Shown piece by piece: positions 26,904-34,834 of a DNA stretch of 64,000 nucleotides. Origin of the DNA: Streptomyces sp. Alt3 (GTDB taxonomy: Bacteria > Actinomycetota > Actinomycetes > Streptomycetales > Streptomycetaceae). The notes beneath the pieces are model-generated. The model was given only the letters and a program-made list of their open reading frames with translations. It did no database searches and was not told where the DNA came from. The stretch's first letter is position 1; every line of letters begins with the position of its first letter. The position numbers were made by a program, and so were the translations under genes. Where the stretch lies: positions 7,502,001-7,566,000 of the forward strand of contig NZ_CP120983.1 in NCBI RefSeq assembly GCF_030719215.1. Direction: 5' to 3'.

Positions 26904-27678
26904 GGGCCTGCGGACCGAAGCCGCCCGGGCACTGCGTACGGCGCCGCCCGATGTGCTGGCCGATCACCTCCGTCCCCGGATCGAGGCGGGCGGGTGGGGC
27001 TACCTGGATCTGGTGACCGGCCTCAGGCTGCTCGGCTCTCCGGACATGAGGTGCGTCCGGGAGCGGCTGAGGGCGGAGGGGCGCGACGACCTCGCCGACG
27101 GACTCCTCCTGGACGAAGGGCCGGCCCCGGCTCCCCGGACGCCTGCTCCCGCCGGTGCGGTCCGCCGTCCCGGGCGGGCGGAACTGCTCCGCCTCGCGCG
27201 TGCGGGAGGCCCGGAGCAGATCCGCAGGGCCCTCGCGCGTCTCGTGGAGGAGCACGGCGGGCGGGGCCCGGACAGCGACCCCGCTCTCAGGGAGGTCGTC
27301 GGTGAACTGCTCACGCATCCCAGGCCCGGGGTGAGACTGCACGCGCACCGGATCTCGCGCACCATGCTGGCCCGCCCGGTCCATCTGCTCCACACCGCTG
27401 TCCTGCTGGACGACCCGCAGCCCGACATCAGCCGCATGGCGATCAGAACGCTCAGCCGTGCCGCCTGGGAACCCGCCGTTCCCTCGCTGGTCGCCCTGCT
27501 CGGCCACACCCACCCGACGGTCCGCAGGGAGGCGGCGGAGGGGCTGCTGCTGATGGGTGGACCGGCGGTTCCCGCACTGAGGCACGCCGCCGCCCGGGCC
27601 CGCCCCGACAAGCGCTCCCGCTACACCGGCCTCCTCGACCGGCTCGCCGCTACCGGCGACGGGCTTTCCACGCCGTGA
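26857..27678 (+). CDS. HEAT-repeat protein, C-terminal part after frameshift
   Basis: 273 residues from a GTG at 26857; the frame is open back to about 26826 and reads naturally there as LARRLGPWDVVPLIPLLLG. HEAT-like helices continue to the end (PDISRMAIRTLSRAAWEP, HPTVRREAAEGLLLMGGPA). Deleting a single C in GGCCGGCCTGG (26821-26831) would fuse it in frame to the preceding 1244-residue segment and give one protein of about 1500 residues. It may be a sequencing error, a real inactivating mutation, or two polypeptides. The stop lies 4 bp from the convergent phosphoesterase gene. Confidence 0.65.
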   Translation: MPLIPLLLGWWESGPEGLRTEAARALRTAPPDVLADHLRPRIEAGGWGYLDLVTGLRLLGSPDMRCVRERLRAEGRDDLADGLLLDEGPAPAPRTPAPAGAVRRPGRAELLRLARAGGPEQIRRALARLVEEHGGRGPDSDPALREVVGELLTHPRPGVRLHAHRISRTMLARPVHLLHTAVLLDDPQPDISRMAIRTLSRAAWEPAVPSLVALLGHTHPTVRREAAEGLLLMGGPAVPALRHAAARARPDKRSRYTGLLDRLAATGDGLSTP

Positions 27679-27682
27679 GTAC

Positions 27683-28237
27683 TCAGCCCGCGCCCTCCCG
27701 CTCCGCCACGGCGACCTGGTGCAGCGTGCGGCCGGTGCGGGCCGAGCGGGCGTGGTGCGGATCGGGTGTTCCCGGGCGGTCGTGCACGGCCAGGCGGTCG
27801 TTCGCCTTGATCAGCAGCCAGGCCTCCGGACCCCGTGTCCCGTCCTGGTCGTCGATGTGGAAGCGGGTGAGCGCGAATTCGCCGTGCAGCTTGGCCCCGT
27901 CGAGCCAGAACGTGGCGTGCCCCTTCTCCAGGGACTCGGCGAACGGGACGGGGGCGCCCGCGAGGTCGTGGCTGGTCGGGCGGTAGATGCCCTGGTCCCA
28001 CACGATCACGGTGCCGCTGCCCTGCTCGTCCTGCGGGATGACTCCCTCGAACTCGCGGTACTCCAGAGGATGGTCGTCCGTCGGCACGGCCAGCCGTTTG
28101 TCGCTGGGATTGTCCGACGGGCCACGCGGTACCGCCCAGGACTTCAGGACACCGTCCACCTCGAGACGGAAGTCGAAATGCATGCGCCGGGCGTCGTGGA
28201 TCTGCACCACGAAACGCCGTCTGCTCTCGCTGTCCAC
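27683..28237 (-). CDS. Stand-alone DNA 3'-phosphoesterase (LigD PE domain)
   Basis: 184 residues from GTG 28237, with GGAAGGA upstream. It is a manganese-dependent enzyme that trims 3'-phosphate or 3'-monoribonucleotide from DNA ends during repair. All catalytic positions of the bacterial LigD PE domain are kept with identical spacing: His14, His20, Asp22, Arg24 (QIHDARRMHFDFRLE), Arg48, His56 and Tyr60 (DDHPLEYREFEG). It also has VIVWDQGIY and KLHGEFALTRF. The ligase and polymerase domains of full LigD are absent and no ku gene is adjacent. Single-domain PE proteins of this kind occur in actinobacteria and archaea. Confidence 0.9.
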   Translation of the reverse strand: MDSESRRRFVVQIHDARRMHFDFRLEVDGVLKSWAVPRGPSDNPSDKRLAVPTDDHPLEYREFEGVIPQDEQGSGTVIVWDQGIYRPTSHDLAGAPVPFAESLEKGHATFWLDGAKLHGEFALTRFHIDDQDGTRGPEAWLLIKANDRLAVHDRPGTPDPHHARSARTGRTLHQVAVAEREGAG

Positions 28238-28337
28238 GACTGGTCCTTCCGCCGGTGCGGTCGGACGGTGCGCGCCTGCCGGGCCGAGTCCGGGGCAGCC
28301 CCGCACAGTCCCTGCCTCCACTGTGCCGCCGCCGTCG

Positions 28338-28366
28338 CCGGGCCGCACGACGGCCGTGCGGCCCGG
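28338..28366 (-). terminator. 12-bp terminator hairpin after DUF4232 gene
   Basis: CCGGGCCGCACG (28338-28349) pairs exactly with 28355-28366 around ACGGC, 13 nt beyond the stop codon of the minus-strand gene ending at 28379. Confidence 0.7.
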
Positions 28367-28378
28367 GCAGGGAGCAGC

Positions 28379-28900
28379 TCAGCGGGTGTACCGGTAGAGC
28401 GCCGCGTCGGCCGCCGCGCGCGAGCCGTGCCACCACGTGGTCACCGGTTCCCAGACGCGGATCCCGTCCGCGGACCCCATAACGGCTGCGCCGAAGGCCC
28501 GCCCGCGGTGCGCGGGGTCCGCCGCGACCGTCAGCCGGTCCACCACCCGCAGTTCCGTGGCCGCCGGGTCCAGGGTGCGGACCGCGGCGTGGGCGGAGCT
28601 CCCGGCCGCCACCCGGTACGGCCCGCTCCCGCCGTCGGGTACCGGCAGGGCGAGACCGTCCAGATCGCCGAAGACGACGGTGGGGACGCGGTCGATCACG
28701 CAGGCCCGCCCGCTCCGGTTGGTGACACCGATGCGCAGTGTCCCGGGCCGGTCCGAGGGTGCGGCGGTGATCCTCAGGCCACTCTCCCGGCAGGTGGGAG
28801 GCGCCGGAGCGGCAGCGGAGGGGGAAGCCGTCATGGCGCCCGCCAGCGCCAGGGACAGCACGAAGGTGACGGGAAGGGATGCTTCGGCAGGGATACGCAC
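28379..28900 (-). CDS. Secreted DUF4232 protein
   Basis: 173 residues from GTG 28900, which places a normal signal peptide (FVLSLALAGAMTASPSAAA) at the N-terminus. The mature domain is a DUF4232 immunoglobulin-like beta sandwich: GTLRIGVTNRSGRACVIDRVPTV (in part) and YRVAAGSSAHAAVRTL. Two Cys (in PTCRES and RACVID) could form a disulfide. The family is common and uncharacterised in Streptomyces and is usually anchored or released at the cell surface. It is monocistronic, divergent from the GH16 gene. Confidence 0.75.
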   Translation of the reverse strand: MRIPAEASLPVTFVLSLALAGAMTASPSAAAPAPPTCRESGLRITAAPSDRPGTLRIGVTNRSGRACVIDRVPTVVFGDLDGLALPVPDGGSGPYRVAAGSSAHAAVRTLDPAATELRVVDRLTVAADPAHRGRAFGAAVMGSADGIRVWEPVTTWWHGSRAAADAALYRYTR

Positions 28901-29051
28901 GGTTTGTTCGTTCCCTGATGTGAGGACTTCCATCCGTACGGGCCCGGTCTGGACCAGATCCTTGACGGGGCCTCGGACCGCTGCCTTAAATCAAGTGTTG
29001 AAAGATACGCGTGAGGAGAACGCGTCGAGCGTTCACCTCTCGGTCGGATCT

Positions 29052-29065
29052 GTCATGCGCATGAC
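29052..29065. promoter_or_regulatory. 14-bp perfect palindrome GTCATGCGCATGAC before GH16 gene
   Basis: It lies 97 nt before the GH16 start in the divergent region between the DUF4232 and GH16 genes. The central GCGC and symmetry fit a LacI- or GntR-type operator. The downstream leader (29090-29160) is C-rich with a repeated GGAACTGCCG. No -35/-10 pair could be fixed with confidence. Confidence 0.45.
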
Positions 29066-29161
29066 CGTCAGCTCGTGGGGAGCCGGCGGACCCCCACGGA
29101 ACTGCCGTCCCCCGTTCCCCTGGAACTGCCGCCCCCCATCCCCCCACCCCGAAATGATGTG

Positions 29162-30082
29162 ATGACCGTGGCTTCCCCCCACCATGACGCGCGCCGTCCT
29201 TCACACAGGCGCCGCGCGTCTCTGTACACCGCTCTCGCGCTGCTCTGCTGCTCCCTGGCCATGACCGCACTTCCCGCCGGAGCCTCGGCCGCACCCGACC
29301 CCCACACGGCTGCATCCTCCACGGCCTCCCGGACGGCGCAGGCCGTGGCCTTCGCCGACGAGTTCGACGGGCCCGCGGGGTCCGCCGTCGACGGCGGCAA
29401 GTGGCTGACCGAGACCGGCGACAACGTCAACAACCACGAACGGCAGTACTACACGGCGGGCGACGACAACGCCGCCCTCGACGGCCAGGGCAACCTCGTC
29501 ATCACCGCGCGCAAGGAGAACCCCGGCAACTACCAGTGCTGGTACGGGACCTGCGAGTACACCTCGTCCCGTCTCAACACCTCGGGCAAGTTCACCGCGA
29601 CGTACGGGCACGTCGAGAGCAGGATGAAGATCCCGCGCGGGCAGGGCATCTGGCCCGCCTTCTGGATGCTCGGAGCCGACATCGGCAGCGTCGGCTGGCC
29701 CAACAGCGGTGAGATCGACATCATGGAGAACGTCGGCTTCGAACCGGGCACCGTCCACGGCACCCTGCACGGCCCCGGCTACTCCGGCTCGGGCGGTATC
29801 GGCGCCGGCTACACCCTCCCCGGCGGGGCCGCTTTCGCCGACGACTTCCACACCTTCGCCGTGGACTGGGCCCCCGACTCCATCACCTGGTCCGTCGACG
29901 GGACGGTCTACCAGACGCGGACCCCCGCGGACCTCAACGGCAACGCGTGGGTGTTCGACAAGCCGTTCTTCCTCATCCTCAACCTCGCCGTCGGAGGCTA
30001 CTGGCCGGGCGACCCGGACGGCAGCACCGTTCTCCCGCAGCAACTCGTCGTGGACTACGTCCGCGTGACCACGAGCGACTGA
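29162..30082 (+). CDS. Secreted GH16 endo-beta-1,3-glucanase (laminarinase-like)
   Basis: 306 residues. Signal peptide (about 1-40, ending ALPAGASAAP). The GH16 jelly roll starts at VAFADEFDGPAG. The catalytic motif GEIDIMEN places nucleophile Glu184 and acid/base Glu189, with the extra Met of the beta-bulge form typical of laminarinases. Other marks are GIWPAFWMLG, HTFAVDWAPDSITWSVDG and FLILNLAVGG. There is no carbohydrate-binding module. ATG 29162 is preceded immediately by GTG; either could start. It cleaves beta-1,3- or mixed-linked glucans outside the cell. Confidence 0.92.
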   Translation: MTVASPHHDARRPSHRRRASLYTALALLCCSLAMTALPAGASAAPDPHTAASSTASRTAQAVAFADEFDGPAGSAVDGGKWLTETGDNVNNHERQYYTAGDDNAALDGQGNLVITARKENPGNYQCWYGTCEYTSSRLNTSGKFTATYGHVESRMKIPRGQGIWPAFWMLGADIGSVGWPNSGEIDIMENVGFEPGTVHGTLHGPGYSGSGGIGAGYTLPGGAAFADDFHTFAVDWAPDSITWSVDGTVYQTRTPADLNGNAWVFDKPFFLILNLAVGGYWPGDPDGSTVLPQQLVVDYVRVTTSD

Positions 30083-30090
30083 GTGCGGAG

Positions 30091-30121
30091 CGGACCGGTG
30101 GCGGACACCGCCACCGGTCCG
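30091..30121 (+). terminator. 14-bp terminator hairpin after GH16 gene
   Basis: CGGACCGGTGGCGG (30091-30104) pairs perfectly with 30108-30121 around ACA, 8 nt after the stop codon. Confidence 0.8.
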
Positions 30122-30145
30122 GCCCGCCGACGTAGCATGATCCGC

Positions 30146-31129
30146 ATGGAGCAGCGCACACTCGGCAGGACCGGCCGTGACGTATCGGTCGTAGGACAGG
30201 GCACCTGGCAGCTGGGCGGGGACTGGGGCGAGGTGAGGGAGGCCGACGCCTTCGGCGTCCTCGACGCCGCCGTCGAGTCGGGGGTCACCTTCTTCGACAC
30301 CGCCGACGTGTACGGCGACGGCCGCAGCGAACAGATCATCGGCCGCTATCTGAGGGACAGGCCCGACGCGGACGTCTTCGTGGCGACGAAGATGGGCCGT
30401 CGTGCCGAGCAGCTGCCGGACAACTACGTCCTGGACAACTTCCGTACCTGGAACGACCGTTCGCGCGCCAACCTGGGCGTCGACACCCTCGACCTCGTAC
30501 AGCTGCACTGCCCGCCCACGGCCGTCTACTCGTCGGACGCGGTGTACGACGCCCTCGACACGCTCGTCGCGGAACAGCGCGTCGCCGCCTACGCGGTGAG
30601 CGTCGAGACCTGCGCCGAGGCGCTCACGGCCATCGCCAGGCCCGGTGTGGCGAGCGTCCAGATCATCCTCAACCCGTTCCGCCTCAAGCCCCTCGAAGAG
30701 GTCCTCCCGGCCGCCGTCGATGCGGGGGTCGGCATCATCGCGCGGGTCCCGCTCGCCTCTGGGCTGCTCTCAGGCAGGTACACCGCTGACACGGTCTTCG
30801 CTCCCGAGGACCACCGTGCGTACAACCGCCACGGCGAGGCGTTCGACCAGGGTGAGACGTTCTCCGGTATCGACTACGCGACCGGCGTGGCCGCCGCCGC
30901 CGAGTTCGCCGGGCTCGCCCCCGAAGGAGCCACCCCGGCCGGGACCGCGCTGCGCTGGATCATCCAGCAGCCGGGCGTCACCGCTGTCATCCCCGGTGCG
31001 CGTTCGGTGGAGCAGGCCCGCGCCAACGCGTCGGCCGCCGCGCTCCCGCCTCTTCCGCAGAGCACCCTCGACGCGGTGCGTGACCTGTACGACCGCAGGA
31101 TCCGCGCGGAGGTCCACCCCCGCTGGTGA
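30146..31129 (+). CDS. Aldo/keto reductase
   Basis: 327 residues, an NADPH-dependent TIM-barrel oxidoreductase. The catalytic tetrad is visible: Asp51 and Tyr56 in DTADVYG, Lys82 in VATKMG and His121 in LVQLHCPP. The cofactor region includes VIPGARSVEQARAN. The start at 30146 (MEQRTLGRTG) is preferred: TAGCAT at 30133-30138 ends 7 nt before it, so the mRNA is probably leaderless; an ATG at 30137 is the alternative. It resembles the YdhF/general-stress AKR group. Convergent with the kinase gene 9 bp away, with no terminator between. Confidence 0.9.
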   Translation: MEQRTLGRTGRDVSVVGQGTWQLGGDWGEVREADAFGVLDAAVESGVTFFDTADVYGDGRSEQIIGRYLRDRPDADVFVATKMGRRAEQLPDNYVLDNFRTWNDRSRANLGVDTLDLVQLHCPPTAVYSSDAVYDALDTLVAEQRVAAYAVSVETCAEALTAIARPGVASVQIILNPFRLKPLEEVLPAAVDAGVGIIARVPLASGLLSGRYTADTVFAPEDHRAYNRHGEAFDQGETFSGIDYATGVAAAAEFAGLAPEGATPAGTALRWIIQQPGVTAVIPGARSVEQARANASAAALPPLPQSTLDAVRDLYDRRIRAEVHPRW

Positions 31130-31138
31130 ACCCGGGGG

Positions 31139-32470
31139 TCAGTCGTCCTCGCCGTCGCCGTCCTCGGCGGGAGCCACCGCCGGGTCGGCCGCGGGCGACT
31201 CGACCCCGGCCGTCGGGCTGGAGCCCGGATCCGGGGTGTCGGCGACCCCGGTGTCCGGCGCGAAGAGGATCGTTCCCAGATAGACGGCCGCCAGGAAGGC
31301 GACCGTTCCGGCCACGGCGCTGGCCACGCGCGGACGGCGCCGGATGGCCTCACCCGTGCTGATCCGGCGCGTGGTCCCCGTCCGGGGCGCGGATCTGGAC
31401 GCACGGGGCGCGGGAGCCGCCCGTCTGCGGCCGGTGGCCTGCGGCAGCCGGTAGGTCGACGAGCCCCCGCCTGCCGGAGCACCGGGAGCCGGGGCCGGTG
31501 ATGCGGCCGGTACGGCGGGCCGTGGGGCGGCCGGCGCGTGATGCGGAAGCGGCTCTGGCCGCCCGCGCCAGGCGTCCGTACGGAACCAGTCGGAGACCTG
31601 CTGCGCGCTCGGCCGGTCCTCCGGCTTCTTGGCCAGCAGGCCGAGCAGATACGAGTCGAAGGCGGGGGAGATGTCCACCCCGCGCTGTCTGACGGGCACC
31701 GGAGGCGTGTCCACGTGCTGGTAGAGCGTCGCGGTGGCCGTGTCCGAGCGGAACGGCGGCTGCCCGGCCAGCAGTTGGTAGATGACACAGCCGAGGGAGT
31801 ACATGTCCGACGCGGAGTCGGCCGTGCGGCCGAGGGCCCGCTCGGGAGCCAGGTACAGGCTCGTGCCGACGATGTGGCCGGCCGTCGTCAGCGCGGTCGA
31901 GGGATCGTCGACGAACTGGGCGATGCCGAAGTCCCCGATCTTCACCGATCCGTCGGCGTCCAGCATCAGGTTGCCGGGCTTGATGTCGCGGTGGACGATG
32001 CCCTGCCGGTGCGCCGCGGCCAGACCGGCGGCGGCCTGGCCCGCGATGTGCGCGACCTGCTCGGGATGCACCGACTCCTGGGCCTCCAGGAGGTCCCCGA
32101 GGCTCCGGCCCTCGACCAGCTCCATCACCAGATAGAAGCGGTCCTCCCAGGAACCGAAGTCGAACACGGCCACCAGGTGAGGGTGGCTCAGACGCGCGGC
32201 CGTCTGCGCCTCCAGGCGGAAGCGCGCGGTCGACGAGGCATCGGCCTGGTCGCCCAGCAGCAGCTTCACCGCCACGGCCCGCCCCAGGACCTCGTCCGTG
32301 GCGCGCCAAACCTCACCCATACCGCCACGGCCGATGGGGGATATCAGCCGGTACCGCCCAGCAACCAGCACCTGTGCACACCAATCTCGAATTGTGGCCG
32401 TCTCCGACTGCCGCGGCGGTGACCCCGTCGGGCTCATCGCCTCGGTGGGCAGCGTCAGGGTGCGCGGCAT
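31139..32470 (-). CDS. Membrane-anchored Ser/Thr protein kinase (PknB-like)
   Basis: 443 residues. Eukaryotic-type kinase domain (about 30-295): glycine loop IGRGGMGEVW, VAVKLLLG Lys, catalytic HRDIKPGN, DFG, and activation segment GTSLYLAPERALG. A Pro/Ala-rich linker leads to one membrane helix (about 382-402, VAFLAAVYLGTILFAP) and a short acidic extracellular tail ending DGDGEDD, without PASTA repeats or another sensor domain. The kinase is therefore cytoplasmic and any external sensing must use the small tail. ATG 32470 is chosen. It is monocistronic; its target is not deducible. Confidence 0.92.
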   Translation of the reverse strand: MPRTLTLPTEAMSPTGSPPRQSETATIRDWCAQVLVAGRYRLISPIGRGGMGEVWRATDEVLGRAVAVKLLLGDQADASSTARFRLEAQTAARLSHPHLVAVFDFGSWEDRFYLVMELVEGRSLGDLLEAQESVHPEQVAHIAGQAAAGLAAAHRQGIVHRDIKPGNLMLDADGSVKIGDFGIAQFVDDPSTALTTAGHIVGTSLYLAPERALGRTADSASDMYSLGCVIYQLLAGQPPFRSDTATATLYQHVDTPPVPVRQRGVDISPAFDSYLLGLLAKKPEDRPSAQQVSDWFRTDAWRGRPEPLPHHAPAAPRPAVPAASPAPAPGAPAGGGSSTYRLPQATGRRRAAPAPRASRSAPRTGTTRRISTGEAIRRRPRVASAVAGTVAFLAAVYLGTILFAPDTGVADTPDPGSSPTAGVESPAADPAVAPAEDGDGEDD

Positions 32471-32561
32471 GATCAGGATATCTGTCCCCCGGAGCGGCGT
32501 TCGCCCGGCCGGGGGGAGGAGCACCTGATCCGGCCAACCGGTGTGCCCGACCGGCCTGTTC

Positions 32562-33251
32562 TCACCCGGCGGAGAGCCAGTCGAGCACTGCGGCGGCGGT
32601 GAATTCCGCCTGTCCGCCCGGGAACAGCAGCTCCGCCTTCCCGAACACCTCGGGGGCCGCCGCCGCTTCTGGTTCCGGAACCGCGACACAGCGCATTCCC
32701 GCGGCGTGAGCCGCCAGCACGCCCGGGACGGCGTCCTCCAGCACCACGCACGTCTCCGGAGCAACACCGAGCCGGCGGGCCGCCTCCAGGAAGACGTCGG
32801 GCTCGGGCTTCCCGTGCGCCACCTCCTCCGCGGACACGTAGAGGGGCAGGTACGCGTCCAGTCCCGTGACCGCGAGTGTGGCCGCGATGGCGGCCCTGGA
32901 CGACCCCGACGCCACCGCGATCGGCACCCCGTCCGCGTGCAACCGGGCGACCAGGGCGCGCATCTCCGGGAAGGCGTTGGTGGAGGCCCCGGCGAGCTCC
33001 AGATAGAGGGCGTTCTTACCGGCCAGCAGCTCGTCGACCGGCGCTTCGATGCGGTACTCCTCCCGGAGGACGGTGAGGGTCTCCCGGGTGCCGATCCCGA
33101 TGAACCGGGTGTGGTCCTCCCAGCCGAAGTCCCGTACGCCGTACCGGGCGAGGAGCCGGCGTCCCGCCTCGAAGTAGTTCGGCTCGCTGTCGACGAGGGT
33201 GCCGTCGAGGTCGAAGAGTACGGGCGGTGCCGGGAGGCGCGGGGTGTTCAT
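32562..33251 (-). CDS. HAD-family phosphatase (beta-phosphoglucomutase-like)
   Basis: 229 residues. HAD motifs: nucleophile Asp in VLFDLDGTLVDSE, motif II IAVASGSS, motif III HGKPEPDVFLEAA, and motif IV VLEDAVPGV. The cap domain lies between motifs I and II, as in subfamily IA sugar phosphatases and phosphoglucomutases. Start ATG 33251 with GGGGG ahead; an ATG at 33263 is also in frame. The substrate is likely a sugar phosphate. Confidence 0.88.
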   Translation of the reverse strand: MNTPRLPAPPVLFDLDGTLVDSEPNYFEAGRRLLARYGVRDFGWEDHTRFIGIGTRETLTVLREEYRIEAPVDELLAGKNALYLELAGASTNAFPEMRALVARLHADGVPIAVASGSSRAAIAATLAVTGLDAYLPLYVSAEEVAHGKPEPDVFLEAARRLGVAPETCVVLEDAVPGVLAAHAAGMRCVAVPEPEAAAAPEVFGKAELLFPGGQAEFTAAAVLDWLSAG

Positions 33252-33275
33252 GGCCCCCAGCATGCCCGACGGCGG

Positions 33276-33755
33276 TCAGGGGGTACCTGCCGCCCGCCCC
33301 ACCGCCTCGACCAGCGGCAGGACCCGGTACGCGACGCGCTCGCGCAGCGCCACCTCGGTCCGGGTCCTCACCACACCGGGGAGCTGGATCAGCTGCTGGA
33401 TCACGTCCTCCAGGTGCCCGTTGTCACGGGCCACCACGCGGGTCAGGAGATCGCCGCCGCCGGTGGTCGAGAACGCCTCGATGATCTCAGGTACGGCCGC
33501 CAGCGCGTCACCCACCTCGTCCAGGTGCCCCTGGGTCACCTCCAGGTGCACGAAGGCGAGCACCGGATGGCCGAGGGCCGCGGGGGAGAGGGCGGGCCCC
33601 GTCCCCGTGATCACCCCGTCCCGCTCCAGGCGGTCCAGCCGGGCCTGGAGGGTGCCGCGCGCCACGCCGAGGACGCGCGCGTACTCACGCACGCTGGTAC
33701 GCGGCTGCTCGATGAGCAGCCGGAGGATACGGGTGTCGAGGGCGTCCACCGCCAT
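33276..33755 (-). CDS. Lrp/AsnC-family transcriptional regulator
   Basis: 159 residues. N-terminal helix-turn-helix (LDTRILRLLIEQPRTSVREY, RTSVREYARVLGVARGTLQA) and a C-terminal RAM/effector domain (VLAFVHLEVTQGHLDEVGDA, TGGGDLLTRVVARDNGHLED). It is probably amino-acid-responsive and forms octameric discs. ATG 33755, with GGAGGAG 13 nt upstream. It lies 24 bp upstream of the HAD phosphatase gene on the same strand and may be co-transcribed. Its target is unknown. Confidence 0.9.
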   Translation of the reverse strand: MAVDALDTRILRLLIEQPRTSVREYARVLGVARGTLQARLDRLERDGVITGTGPALSPAALGHPVLAFVHLEVTQGHLDEVGDALAAVPEIIEAFSTTGGGDLLTRVVARDNGHLEDVIQQLIQLPGVVRTRTEVALRERVAYRVLPLVEAVGRAAGTP

Positions 33756-33803
33756 GTCCGCTGCGCTCCTCCCGGCTCGGTGATCGGTCGCCCGACTGTA
33801 TCC

Positions 33804-33828
33804 GGGGCGGGGCGGGGCGGGGCGGGGT
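33804..33828 (+). repeat. GGGGC pentanucleotide run (four copies plus GGGGT)
   Basis: Five consecutive GGGG tracts spaced by single bases. It sits about 50 nt upstream of the Lrp-type gene and could form a G-quadruplex on the plus strand, or act as a slippage-prone element in the promoter region. Confidence 0.85.
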
Positions 33829-33936
33829 GGCGGCGTAGGGCACCCGTGGCTGGGTGATGGTACGCAGCCGTCCCGAGGTCCGGCGTCGTCGGGCCGGGTG
33901 TCCGGGACCGACCGCCACGCTGGCCCGCGAGGGTGC

Positions 33937-34704
33937 TCAGACGGCGGACCAGCCGTTGTCGACGGGAAGGATCGCCCCGTTGATGTTGCTCGCCGCGTCG
34001 GACGCGAGGAAGACGATCGCCGCGGCCTGCTCCTCGGCCCGCGCGGGCGAGCCGACATTGCCCATGTAGGGGGCGAGGGCAGCCGGCCCGTGGGCTCCCC
34101 GGTCGGCCTCGACCCGGATGTTGGTGATGGTGCCGCCGGGGGCGATGGCGTTGGAGCGGATGCCCTTGTCGCGGTACATGACCGCCAGTGACTTGGTCAG
34201 GCCGGCGACGCCGTGCTTGGAGGCCGTGTACGCGGCGCCCGCCGCGCTGCCCCTCAGCGACGCCTCGGAAGCGGTGAAGACGACGGCGCCCTTCCCGGCG
34301 GCCAGCATGTGGGGCAGCACGGCCCGCGTCAGGCGGAACGGGGCCGTCAGGTTGATGCCGATGACCCGCTCCCACTCGTCGTCGCCGGTGTCGGCCGCCG
34401 CCGACATGCTGTCCATGATCCCGGCGTTGTTGACGAGGACGTCTATCCCGCCGAACTCCTCGACCGCCGTTTCCGTGACCCGGTCGACCACGGCCTGGTC
34501 CCGGAGGTCGCCGATCACGGTCACCGCGGTGCCGCCGGCCTGCTCCACCTCCTCGGCGACGGCCCGGGCGGCAGCGTCGGCGACGTCGGCGATCAGTACG
34601 CGCGCGCCTTCCCGGGCGAACAGCAGGGCGGTTGCCCGGCCTATGCCCGATCCTGCGCCGGTGACGATGACACTGCGGCCCGGGCCGCTGGGGTTGACGC
34701 TCAC
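33937..34704 (-). CDS. SDR-family oxidoreductase
   Basis: 255 residues, a classical short-chain dehydrogenase/reductase. NAD(P)-binding TGAGSGIG at about 15-22, NNAG (VLVNNAGIMD), and catalytic Ser/Tyr/Lys with YTASKHGVAGLTK. Asp after the second strand (LIADVADA) favours NAD over NADP. Divergent from the TetR-type regulator at 34835, which is the likely repressor of this gene. The substrate is unknown. Confidence 0.92.
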   Translation of the reverse strand: MSVNPSGPGRSVIVTGAGSGIGRATALLFAREGARVLIADVADAAARAVAEEVEQAGGTAVTVIGDLRDQAVVDRVTETAVEEFGGIDVLVNNAGIMDSMSAAADTGDDEWERVIGINLTAPFRLTRAVLPHMLAAGKGAVVFTASEASLRGSAAGAAYTASKHGVAGLTKSLAVMYRDKGIRSNAIAPGGTITNIRVEADRGAHGPAALAPYMGNVGSPARAEEQAAAIVFLASDAASNINGAILPVDNGWSAV

Positions 34705-34834
34705 GTGATGCTCCTCGTGTTCGGTGGCAGACCAGGCACGTTACCTTTAATGGCGGACTCTGCCAAAGAGGCGATGACCGACGTAAAAGGTTTGGCTACC
34801 ATGGGCGCAGCCGGAAGGAAGGTGGCCGAAAGTC
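34705..34834. promoter_or_regulatory. Divergent promoter region of SDR and TetR genes
   Basis: This 130-bp region contains imperfect inverted repeats, including TGGC (34751-34754) opposite GCCA (34762-34765) and CCTTT (34744-34748) opposite AAAGG (34786-34790). It is A/T-richer than the flanking genes and is a plausible TetR operator, not resolved further. Confidence 0.35.
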
